From positions 23,508 through 87,507 of the forward strand of contig PXRZ01000003.1 of NCBI GenBank assembly GCA_003022945.1: a stretch of DNA of 64,000 bases. The letters run 5' to 3'. The notes under the pieces were generated by a model. The model was not told where the DNA came from. It ran no database searches and saw only the letters and a list, made by a program, of their open reading frames with translations. This stretch comes from Halobacteriales archaeon QS_8_69_73. Lineage in GTDB: Archaea; Halobacteriota; Halobacteria; Halobacteriales; Haloarculaceae. The position numbers and the translations under genes were made by a program. Shown one piece after another: positions 36,907-43,758 of this stretch. Position 1 is the stretch's first letter. The number at the start of each line of letters is the position of its first letter.

Positions 36907-37664
36907 ATGACATCGTTACCAGCGACTGCCGCATCGTTCGTATCGGTTCCGCTGCAGGAGTCGGCCAGTCAGGCCGATCTGTTCGAGTACATCCTCGGCG
37001 ACGCGCTGCTCGCCAGCTCGCTGTACGTCAATATCGCGCTGGCGGGGCTGGCGATACTGGTTTTCGCCGGGCTGGCGCGGGGAATCGAGGACCCGCGGGC
37101 GAAGCTCATCGTCATCGCGACGATGACGGTTCCGGTGGTCTCGCTCGCGAGCTACACCGGTCTCGTCTCGGGACTGACGGTCAGCATCCTCGAGATGCCG
37201 GCCGGCCATCCGGCCGTCGACGGCTCCTACGTGACAGTCGGCGGCCAGGAGGGTGTCGTCTCGCTGTGGGGGAGGTATCTGACGTGGGCGCTGTCGACGC
37301 CGGCGATTCTACTGGCGCTCGGCCTGCTGGCCGGCTCGAACGTCACCAAGTTGCTGACGGCCATCGTCTTCGACATCGCGATGTGTGTCACCGGGCTGAC
37401 GGCGGCGCTGACGACCTCCAGCCTCGCGCTGCGGTGGTTCTGGTTCCTGATGAGCTGTGCGTTCTTCGTCGTCGTCCTGTACATCCTGAGGGGCTGGCGC
37501 TGCTGCCGGTCGGGGTGACGTCGTGGGCCTACAGCGCCCTCGACATCGTCGCGAAGTACCTCTTCGGCTTCCTGGTCGTCCGCTACGTCGCCGACGAGCC
37601 GCGTGGCGTCATCGCCGGCGGTGACTACGGCGCCACCTCCGGCGTCACGCCGGCCGACGACTGA
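36907..37664 (+). pseudogene. hop: halorhodopsin lacking helix F
   Basis: A light-driven chloride pump gene. Helices A-E are in frame from ATG 36907, including the chloride-pump helix C GRYLTWALSTPAILLALGLL with the Thr-Ser-Ala triad and TKLLTAIVFDIAMCVTGL. After VVVLYIL at about 37485 the frame breaks. Helix G follows in another frame, ALLPVGVTSWAYSALDIVAK with the retinal Lys, and ends TPADD at 37664. About 40 residues between E and G, that is helix F with its WLGYP region, are missing. As written no functional pump can be made. The rest is close to the Natronomonas pharaonis type. Confidence 0.88.
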
Positions 37665-37678
37665 GCCGTATCGAAACG

Positions 37679-37684
37679 CATAAA
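37679..37684 (+). promoter_or_regulatory. TATA element of tRNA-Ser
   Basis: CATAAA centred about 30 nt before the first base of the tRNA. Confidence 0.5.
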
Positions 37685-37710
37685 CTCGCCACCGACCCAT
37701 CTTTCGTTGA

Positions 37711-37795
37711 GCCGAGGTAGCCTAGCCCGGCCAAGGCGGTTGCTTCGAGAGCAACTGTCCGTCAGGACTCGTGAGTTCAAATCTCACCCTCGGCG
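37711..37795 (+). tRNA. tRNA-Ser (anticodon CGA)
   Basis: An 85-nt class II tRNA without intron. Acceptor GCCGAGG pairs with CCTCGGC; D arm GCC/GGC; anticodon stem GTTGC/GCAAC around loop TTCGAGA (anticodon CGA, reads UCG); variable stem GTCC/GGAC; T arm GTGAG/CTCAC with loop TTCAAAT; discriminator G. CCA is not encoded. Confidence 0.95.
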
Positions 37796-38152
37796 TTTCT
37801 ACGACGAACCGACGCCGCGCAGTGCCGAGCCCAGCGAGACACGACCGAAGGGAGCGTCTCGATACAGGTGAGCGGCGAAGCCGCGAGCCCAGCGAGGCCT
37901 GCGCGAGACCCGTGAGTCGGAGAAGCGCCATCGTGGGTTCGAGCCCTGGAAGACGAGCGAAGCGAGTCTTCCTCCGGTTCAAATCTCACCCTCGGCGCTT
38001 TCTGTCGCGACCGACGGGCGAGGAGCGACGCGACGGGCGAGTCCATCCGCGACGGAACACGTCGTGAATCTAAACCCTGCCGGGCGCGCGCGGCGAACGC
38101 GAGCGGGCGAGCGCGTCCGGCTCCGGTCGAATCTCGACCCTCGGCGCTTTCC
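37776..38152 (+). repeat. tandem duplications of the tRNA-Ser 3' end (att-like)
   Basis: The tRNA 3' end TTCAAATCTCACCCTCGGCG (37776-37795) recurs exactly at 37978-37997 and in diverged form at about 38124-38145 (GTCGAATCTCGACCCTCGGC). The last two share flanks (CTCCGGT before, GCTTTC after). A direct repeat CGAGCCCAGCGAG occurs at 37826-37838 and 37884-37896. This is the pattern left by integrative elements that use a tRNA gene as attachment site. No integrase is in the window. The 736 bases between the tRNA and 38531 contain no convincing gene. Confidence 0.6.
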
Positions 38153-38531
38153 TTCCGCGCGAGCCCGCCGGCCGCCGGTGTGGAGGTGAAGCCCGGGCCG
38201 GAATCGGACTACCGACGCACGGTCGCACGAGCGGTTATCGCCGCCACGCCGTACCGCCGAGTGGAGTCCGGCCCGACGGACTCTTGTCCCGCCGAAGAGT
38301 GGACGAACGGCCGCGCGACGGATGCCGCGTCCGTTTCGCCGTGTCGCGTCCCCGTTTTCCTTCTCCTTCTCGACACCCGTCCTGAGGTCGCCACGCCGTC
38401 AAGGCTGGCGCGACCCGCCCCAAGAGAAAACATTTAAGCGACCCCGGTGACGGTCAGACGGAAGGTCGACTCGCGCTCGGTCGGCAGCGCGTCGGACGGT
38501 ATCCGCCGACACGGGACGCATCACAGACAGC

Positions 38532-39887
38532 ATGACACCGAACATAGGCCCCTCCAAGTTCCGCGCGGTCGTATCGTCACTCGTAGTCACCGTCGCCGTG
38601 CTCGCGGTGCTCGGACCCGCGACGGGCACCGTCGCCGCGCAGGACGACGCGAACTTCGAGGTAGATATCGACGAGACGAACGAGCCGGTGACCGAGGGTG
38701 ACACGCTCGAGGTGGAGGTACGCGTCGAGAACACCGGCAGCGATACGACCAGCAAGGAGATCACCCTCGAGACCACCCGAGACGGAACCACGACGGAGCG
38801 CGACACCAGGACGGTGTCGCTGGACGGCGGCGCGTCCGTGACCCGGACCCTGAGCTGGGACACCGAGGACGGCGACGCGGGCCGGTACGCGATCAACGTT
38901 TCCAGCGAGGACGACTTCGACCGGGACGTCGCGCGGGTGACCGAGGTCTCGACGTTCGACGTCGACATCGACGGGACGAACGAGCCGGTGCGCGAGGGTG
39001 AGACCCTCACGATCGACGCGACAATCGAAAACGAGGACGACGCGTCGGACAGCCAGGTCGTGGAGCTGACGGTCGACGGGCGGACGTTCGACGACACGAC
39101 GGTGAGTCTCGACGGCGGCGCCTCGGAGTCGGTGCAGCTGGAGTGGGAAACCGGACGGGGCGACGCCGGCGACTACGACGTCAACGTCTCCAGCGAAACG
39201 ACGTCGGCTTCGACGCCCGTGTCGGTCAGGGTGGGGCCGTCCGCGACGTTCAGTCGCGAGCCGGCACTGCCGAACGTCAACGAGGCGGTCGTCTTCGACG
39301 CGAGCGGCTCGACGGACCCCGACGGGACCGTCGTCGAGTACCGTTGGGTCGTCGACGGACAGAACCAGTCGGGCGGCGAGACGCTGTCGTACACCTTCAC
39401 CGAGTCCGGCGACCACGAGGTCCAGCTGTACGTGACCGACGACGACGGAGTGACGACCTCGGCGAGCCGGACGATAACGGTCAACGCCCGCCCCGAGGTG
39501 TCGTTACCCGAGGTCAACGCGACGACGGGTGACCCGACCGTCATCGAGCCGACGGTGAACGACGACGGCACCATCGCGCGGTACGAGTGGTACGTCGACG
39601 GCGAGCTGGTGACGACCGGGGCGACGCTGTCGTACGCCTTCACGGAGGGCGGGAGATACCAGGTGCGGCTGCGGGTCACCGACGACAACGGCGCGACCAG
39701 GGCGGCCTCGCAGGTGGTCCGGGTGTCGGAGGCGACGACGCCGACACCGACGCCGACGGCGACGCCGACCCCCACCGCCGATCCCGGTGGTCCCGATGAG
39801 CCGTCGGCGCCGAACCAGCCGGGCTTTGGCGCCGTGACCGCGATCATCGCGATGGTCGGGGCGGCACTGCTGGCCCGACGGCGGTAG
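38532..39887 (+). CDS. surface glycoprotein with CARDB, PKD domains and PGF-CTERM
   Basis: A 451-aa exported protein. A signal peptide (about residues 1-36, ending TGTVAAQ) is followed by two CARDB-like domains (about 38-125 and 136-225), two PKD-like domains (about 230-320 and 322-397: DPDGTVVEYRWVVDGQ and DDGTIARYEWYVDGE), a Thr/Pro stalk and the archaeosortase signal PGFGAVTAIIAMVGAALLAR. It is thus expected to be cleaved and lipid-anchored by ArtA. An AT-rich element (ACATTTAAG, near 38427-38436) lies about 100 nt upstream, which would leave a 5' leader. Confidence 0.88.
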   Translation: MTPNIGPSKFRAVVSSLVVTVAVLAVLGPATGTVAAQDDANFEVDIDETNEPVTEGDTLEVEVRVENTGSDTTSKEITLETTRDGTTTERDTRTVSLDGGASVTRTLSWDTEDGDAGRYAINVSSEDDFDRDVARVTEVSTFDVDIDGTNEPVREGETLTIDATIENEDDASDSQVVELTVDGRTFDDTTVSLDGGASESVQLEWETGRGDAGDYDVNVSSETTSASTPVSVRVGPSATFSREPALPNVNEAVVFDASGSTDPDGTVVEYRWVVDGQNQSGGETLSYTFTESGDHEVQLYVTDDDGVTTSASRTITVNARPEVSLPEVNATTGDPTVIEPTVNDDGTIARYEWYVDGELVTTGATLSYAFTEGGRYQVRLRVTDDNGATRAASQVVRVSEATTPTPTPTATPTPTADPGGPDEPSAPNQPGFGAVTAIIAMVGAALLARRR

Positions 39888-39891
39888 GACG

Positions 39892-40143
39892 TCACACCCC
39901 GCCGTCGTAGTCGCCGTCGCCGGTGCGGTTCTCCGCGAACCCCCCGCGGATGGCGATCCAGCCGATGACCGACACGAACAGGACCGGCGGCAGCAGCAGG
40001 AACCCCCACAGGGGGTCGAGTCCCCACTGCAGTATCAGAAGCAGGTTGCCGACGCCCAGCGCGACGAAGGGGAGCACGACGAGCGTCGCCGCTTTCCGGC
40101 CCTTCCGGAAGCCACCGTCGTCTTGGCTGTCGTCGACGTCCAT
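39892..40143 (-). CDS. 83-aa two-helix membrane protein
   Basis: A small protein with acidic N-terminus (MDVDDSQDDGGFRKGRKA), two helices and an acidic tail. ATG at 40143 has AAAA at 40168-40171 (TTTT on its strand) 26-27 nt upstream. Converges tightly with the surface glycoprotein gene. Function unknown. Confidence 0.7.
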   Translation of the reverse strand: MDVDDSQDDGGFRKGRKAATLVVLPFVALGVGNLLLILQWGLDPLWGFLLLPPVLFVSVIGWIAIRGGFAENRTGDGDYDGGV

Positions 40144-40282
40144 GCTCTATCTTCGTTCCGTGCCGACAAAAGCCGTCCGACCGGGGACGGCCGATGAGTT
40201 CATGGGAAACTTTGATATTACTCCAGCCACTGGTGTAAAATGGCGCCGGGCGCTGCGTCCGATTCCGACTCACCCGGCGCGA

Positions 40283-40325
40283 CCCCCCACCCCCACCCCC
40301 CACCCCCCCGATTCCCCCTTTCCCC
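40283..40325 (-). other. six-tract G-quadruplex motif
   Basis: The plus strand has C6-A-C5-A-C6-A-C7 at 40283-40309, then C5 (40314-40318) and C4 (40322-40325). On the minus strand these are G7, G6, G5 and G6 joined by single T bases, the most stable class of parallel G4. It lies directly 3' of the minus-strand gene ending at 40351, so its transcript would carry an RNA quadruplex. Confidence 0.75.
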
Positions 40326-40350
40326 TTTCGGTCCACCCGTTCTTCGACCC

Positions 40351-40629
40351 TCAGCACCCGCCGAGCGACGCCTGCTCACCCGGTGGCTCCCGGTCGTGTC
40401 CGCGATGCCGCCGCGCCAGCAGATAACCGTCGGCTGGCCCCGAATCGAGCGGGTGGGCGTCCTGTATCCAGAAGGTGTGTCCCTGCGGGCTGGTTTCCCG
40501 AGCCCACTCGCGGGCCAGTCGCTTCGACTCGAAGCGGCGGTGGGGGCCGCGCTCGGCGACCCACTCCGCGGCCGCGCGGCTCGTCCGGCGGGCCGAGGGC
40601 TTGACCGCGACGAGGTACGCCTCGCCCAT
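40351..40629 (-). CDS. conserved small basic protein
   Basis: A 92-aa protein, basic in the middle (ERGPHRRFESKRLAREWARE), unusual among acidic halophilic proteins. ATG at 40629 has GAAAG (CTTTC on its strand) 27 nt upstream. Function unknown; nucleic-acid contact is possible. It is divergent from the DUF151 gene 60 bp away and is followed by the G-quadruplex tract. Confidence 0.6.
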   Translation of the reverse strand: MGEAYLVAVKPSARRTSRAAAEWVAERGPHRRFESKRLAREWARETSPQGHTFWIQDAHPLDSGPADGYLLARRHRGHDREPPGEQASLGGC

Positions 40630-40689
40630 GCCGGAGACTGGGCCGGGGCACGCGAAAGCCTTTGGTGCCGGCCCTCCGACCTTCGGGCG

Positions 40690-41115
40690 ATGACAAACGA
40701 GGCGAACGTCCAGGGCCTCGGAATCAGCGTCGACGACGGGGGCGAGGAGGGTGCTCCGGTCGTGGTGCTTCGGGCGCGCGACGAGGCGCTCCCGATCTTC
40801 ATCAGCGCCGACCAGGCGAAGTCCATCTCCCACGCACTCGAAGAGCGACCGTTCAAGCGGCCGCTGACGCACGACCTCTTCGTGGAGATGCTCACCGAGT
40901 TCGGCGGCGCCATCGACCGCGTCCGCGTCGACGGGCTCTCGGAGAACACCTTCCTCGCGAAGATCGACGCCGAGCGGTACGCCGGCGGCGAGCGGACGAA
41001 CGTGGTCCTCGACGCCCGCCCGAGCGACGCCATCGCGGTCGCGCTGCGGGTGGACTGCCGGTGGACCGCGGCCGGATGTCGGACGGCCTCGTCGACGAGG
41101 AGACTCCCCGGCGAC
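40690..41115 (+). pseudogene. DUF151 bifunctional nuclease family protein, C-terminus disrupted
   Basis: ATG at 40690 gives a DUF151/BFN domain: VVVLRARDEALPIFISADQA, RPLTHDLFVEMLTEFGGAID, RVRVDGLSENTFLAKI and VVLDARPSDAIAVALR. The usual tail, LPVDRGRMSDGLVDEETP-like, appears one frame over near 41055-41105, and no stop follows: sequence runs straight into the antisense of the SCP2-like gene. The first frame reads on to 41292 as nonsense. Confidence 0.65.
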
Positions 41116-41119
41116 GGCG

Positions 41120-41717
41120 ACGACCGCTCGAAGAGGTGGGTCGTCTCCACCCGGCCGGCGACGTCGCCCAGCAGCTGGAACATCGCTGCGTGCCGGAGCC
41201 ACCGGATCCGGTTGCCCGCGACTCGGAGGTCGCCGGTGAGAAACGCCGACGCCGGCGGCCGGCCGTCGACGACGGCCCGCCACGTCTCATAGTCCCCGTG
41301 GACGGTGAAGTCGGGGTCGCGGCTCGCCGGCGCCGTCAGCACCTCCGCGTCGGCGCAGTCGCCGCCGTCCAGCTCCAACAGGACGTGCAGCGCCCCGTCG
41401 ACGACGTTCGTCTCGATCTGCTCCAGGAGCGCCCGCGACGACGCCGGGAGCTCCGCCCGGACCTCGTCGCCGACCATCGACGGCAGCTCCGACAGCGGCA
41501 CGTCCGCCAGGCCGTCGCGGAGCCCTTCCGGCACCGCCACGACGCCGCCCGGCAGGTCCCCGACGGTCGTCTCTCCCAGCGGCAGGTCCGCGATGACGAG
41601 GTGGACGGTCCCGGCGAACTCGCCGTCGACGCCCGCGGAGAGGTCGTCGAGGGCGTCGCTCTCGTCGAGCAGCCGGGCGTATTCGTCCAGCCACGCTTCC
41701 GACGGATAGAGGTACAT
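41120..41717 (-). pseudogene. SCP2 sterol-binding-like protein, 3' end missing
   Basis: ATG at 41717 starts MYLYPSEAWLDEYARLLDES. The SCP2-like part has FTVHGDYETWRAVVDGRPPA, AFLTGDLRVAGNRIRWLRHA and VAGRVETTHLF, the normal near-terminal block. No stop follows: the frame passes into the antisense of DUF151 and closes only at 40218. TATA-like ATATAAA at 41750-41756. The family binds lipids or acyl-CoA. Confidence 0.65.
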
Positions 41718-41815
41718 GGCCGATGGTATCGTCTAACGTCCGGAACCGGATATAAACCCGATGGACGTCATCGGCGGATCGGCCGGCCGACCGGCCGCCC
41801 TGCCGCCCCGGCCGC

Positions 41816-42376
41816 TCAGTCGTCGTACCGTTCGGCGGCCGACTCGAAGCCCGCCTCCTCCCGTTCGCGGCTCCGGCGGGCCTCCCGCTCGGCCAGCGCC
41901 TCCGGGTCAGGGTTGGCGTCGTCGTCGACCCGGGCCCAGGAGTCGTGGATCTTCGCGTGACACCACCGACAGAGGTAGACCGTTATTTCGTGGGCCGTCT
42001 CCTTGCGGTCGTCGTCGCGGTACTCGAGGTGGTGTTCCTCCAACAGCGGGCGCTCGTCGTCGTGGGCCAGCCGCCGCTCCTCGAGCCCACAGCGGACGCA
42101 CTCTCGGGAGTGCTGGCGGGCCCGGAACTGCGGGCAGTCCCGCCAGTCCCACCCGTCGGCTTGTGGGTCGTCCCGATCTTCGCCCGCCTCGCCGCCGGGG
42201 GCGACGACCGGACATCGCAGGTCGTCGGCCCGCCGTTGTCGGGCGAACTCGGGGTCGTGGTGGCCGTGCTCGGCGGCGTACCGGCAGCGGCCGTCGTCGG
42301 TCAGGTGGTCGCACCGCTCGACGACCTCGTAGGGGTCGTCGACGCCGACGGAGGTTCCTTGCGGCGTCTTCTCCAT
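41816..42376 (-). CDS. HNH endonuclease
   Basis: A 186-aa protein. The HNH fold is seen as CVRCG, EEHHLEYRDDDRKETAHEIT and VYLCRWCHAKIHDSW, with both CxxC zinc pairs and the catalytic His. The N-terminal half has Cys/His (CDHLTDDGRCRYAAEHGHH) of unknown role. No restriction or homing partner is adjacent. Confidence 0.82.
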   Translation of the reverse strand: MEKTPQGTSVGVDDPYEVVERCDHLTDDGRCRYAAEHGHHDPEFARQRRADDLRCPVVAPGGEAGEDRDDPQADGWDWRDCPQFRARQHSRECVRCGLEERRLAHDDERPLLEEHHLEYRDDDRKETAHEITVYLCRWCHAKIHDSWARVDDDANPDPEALAEREARRSREREEAGFESAAERYDD

Positions 42377-42398
42377 GTCCGAACTGTGGTGTCGTCGG

Positions 42399-42405
42399 AT
42401 TTCAA
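42399..42405. promoter_or_regulatory. shared AT-rich element between divergent genes
   Basis: ATTTCAA is the only AT-rich run between the start codons at 42376 (minus) and 42432 (plus), 26 and 30 nt from them, so it may serve both directions. Confidence 0.45.
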
Positions 42406-42431
42406 CGCTCGGGTCGGCGACGGACCGGCGT

Positions 42432-42823
42432 GAAGCAACCGTCGTTCCGCTACCTCGGGGCCGTCGGCCTCCTGCTCGCGGGGCGCTGCTCGCGGCCTTC
42501 AGTCTCGACGCGTTCGGAGGTCCGCAGGTCGGGCTATTGCTGTCGACGGGCTCGACGTCGGTGGCCTCGCCGAGCTGTCCGTCGGCCCGGTCGTCGTCCC
42601 GTGGCGGCGGTTCGCGGCCGCGACGTACGTCCTGCTCGGCGTGTTGCCGCCGGCGGGGCTGCTTCCGCCGCTCGTCGCTGGCCCGGCCCCGGTCGCGGAG
42701 GCGGCGTCGTTCGTCGTCGCCCGTGTCGGCGCGGCCGCGATGCTGCTTTTCGGCGTCGACGTCGCCCGCGGCGGCGAACACCTCGAGGTCACTCCGGACG
42801 TCGAGCGGGTCGTCGGCCGGTGA
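42432..42823 (+). pseudogene. small membrane protein with two frameshifts
   Basis: Reads in three frames in succession: GTG 42432 VKQPSFRYLGAVGLLLAG, then ALLAAFSLDAFGGPQVG, then AIAVDGLDVGGLAELSVGPV and VVPWRRFAAATYVLLGVLPP to a stop at 42823 with the tail EHLEVTPDVERVVGR. The joined product would have three helices. Breaks fall near 42488 and 42535, both in GC-rich short repeats. Confidence 0.6.
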
Positions 42824-42845
42824 GCAGCGTCGAGACGGCGGGAGG

Positions 42846-42850
42846 CTTTT
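42846..42850 (+). promoter_or_regulatory. promoter element of DUF192 gene
   Basis: CTTTT centred about 27 nt before the GTG at 42875. Confidence 0.5.
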
Positions 42851-42874
42851 GCCCGGCGGCGACCGACGGCCGGC

Positions 42875-43225
42875 GTGCGCGTCGTCCACGAGGCCGGAGA
42901 GGGACCCCGCGAGCTGGCCGGCGATGTCGAGGTGGCCGATGGGCTCGTCTCGAAGGGGCTGGGACTGATGTTCCGGCGGTCGGCCCCCGACGACTACGCG
43001 CTCGTGTTCCCCTTCGACGGCCCCGGCAAGCGGAGCCTGCACATGGTGGCGGTACCGTTCGACATCGACGCCCTCTGGCTCGTCGACGGCGAGGTCCGGC
43101 GGGTCGAGCGGCTCGCCGCCTGGACCGGGCTGGGCCGGGCGCGGGCCGACACTGTCGTCGAACTGCCGGCCGGTGCCGCCGACGGCGTCGCGGCCGGCGA
43201 CGCCGTCCGCGTGGAGGGGCTGTAG
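42875..43225 (+). CDS. DUF192 family protein
   Basis: A 116-aa DUF192 protein. VADGLVSKGLGLMFRRSAPD, DDYALVFPFDGPGKRSLHMV and VPFDIDALWLVDGEVRRVER follow the family pattern. The start is GTG, supported by the T-rich element. Function unknown. Confidence 0.85.
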   Translation: MRVVHEAGEGPRELAGDVEVADGLVSKGLGLMFRRSAPDDYALVFPFDGPGKRSLHMVAVPFDIDALWLVDGEVRRVERLAAWTGLGRARADTVVELPAGAADGVAAGDAVRVEGL

Positions 43226-43250
43226 CCATCCGCCCGGTGTGCCGGTCGTA

Positions 43251-43519
43251 TTTAATTGAGCGATGCTGGCTGAAAATCCACCGCCAGGCGGGACTGGAAG
43301 GGGCTGGGCTCTCGGCGAGCGAGACGATACAAGGACCACAGGACGCAGTCCGAGGACCGTGGTTCGAAAGACGGCTCGTGGAGCCGTCTTTCGTCATCCC
43401 GGAGATCTGCGATTTCCAGAGACAGCGAGTCGCAGCCGCCGAGAGCGCAGGGGCTTCCGAGGTCTCGTTCACTCCGTTCGCACCGTATTCGCCCTTAATT
43501 AAGCAGTACCGGTATGCCG
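43251..43519. repeat. dispersed structured repeat family 1, copy A
   Basis: Matches 60043-60370 throughout. Conserved blocks include GCGATGCT, AATCCACCGCC, GCGGGACTGGAAGGGGCT, CTCTCGGCGAGCGAGACGAT, GGACGCAGTCCGAGGACCGT, CAGCGAGTCGCAGCCGCCGA, GAGCGCAGGGGCTTCC and CTCCGTTCGCACCGTATTC. Two perfect or near-perfect hairpins are present: 43366-43377/43381-43392 (12 bp, loop GTG) and 43401-43407/43411-43417 (7 bp with one G-T, loop TGC). A TTTAATT element opens it and CTTAATTAAGC closes it. Confidence 0.8.
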
Positions 43520-43570
43520 GTGGTGTTCAGGTAATACTCCGAGTTATTCGGTCATCCACCGAAGCCCCCT

Positions 43571-43705
43571 CCTGCTCGCCGGTGTACGCTCGCTGCGCTC
43601 CTCGCTTCGCTGCGGTGCTTGCGTCGCCTACCCCGGCGAGCAGTCGGCCCCTTCGGAATTCCCGCCCGACGCCAGCTGACCGGCCGCCTTCGCTTATCTA
43701 AACAT
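43571..43705. repeat. dispersed repeat family 2, copy 2
   Basis: An 11-bp perfect stem, CTGCTCGCCGG with CCGGCGAGCAG, encloses about 50 nt of GCTCGC/TTCGCT units; the tail (GAGCAGTCGGCCCC, GCCCGACGC, CTAAACA) parallels 22650-22712. Confidence 0.5.
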
Positions 43706-43758
43706 CGCCAGTGTGCCAACCCGTAGATTCATACCTCCCCCTCGCCTCGTGTGAGATG

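Noticed and set aside
40281-40330. CRISPR or tandem repeat array at the C-rich tract
   Set aside because: There are no spacers; it is a homopolymer-like quadruplex motif. No CRISPR array was seen anywhere in the window.
43263-43502. Frame MLAENPPPGGTGRGWALGER in repeat copy A as a gene
   Set aside because: The equivalent frame in copy B has a different length and sequence after the hairpin slots, while the DNA blocks and stems are conserved; the constraint is on nucleic acid, not protein.
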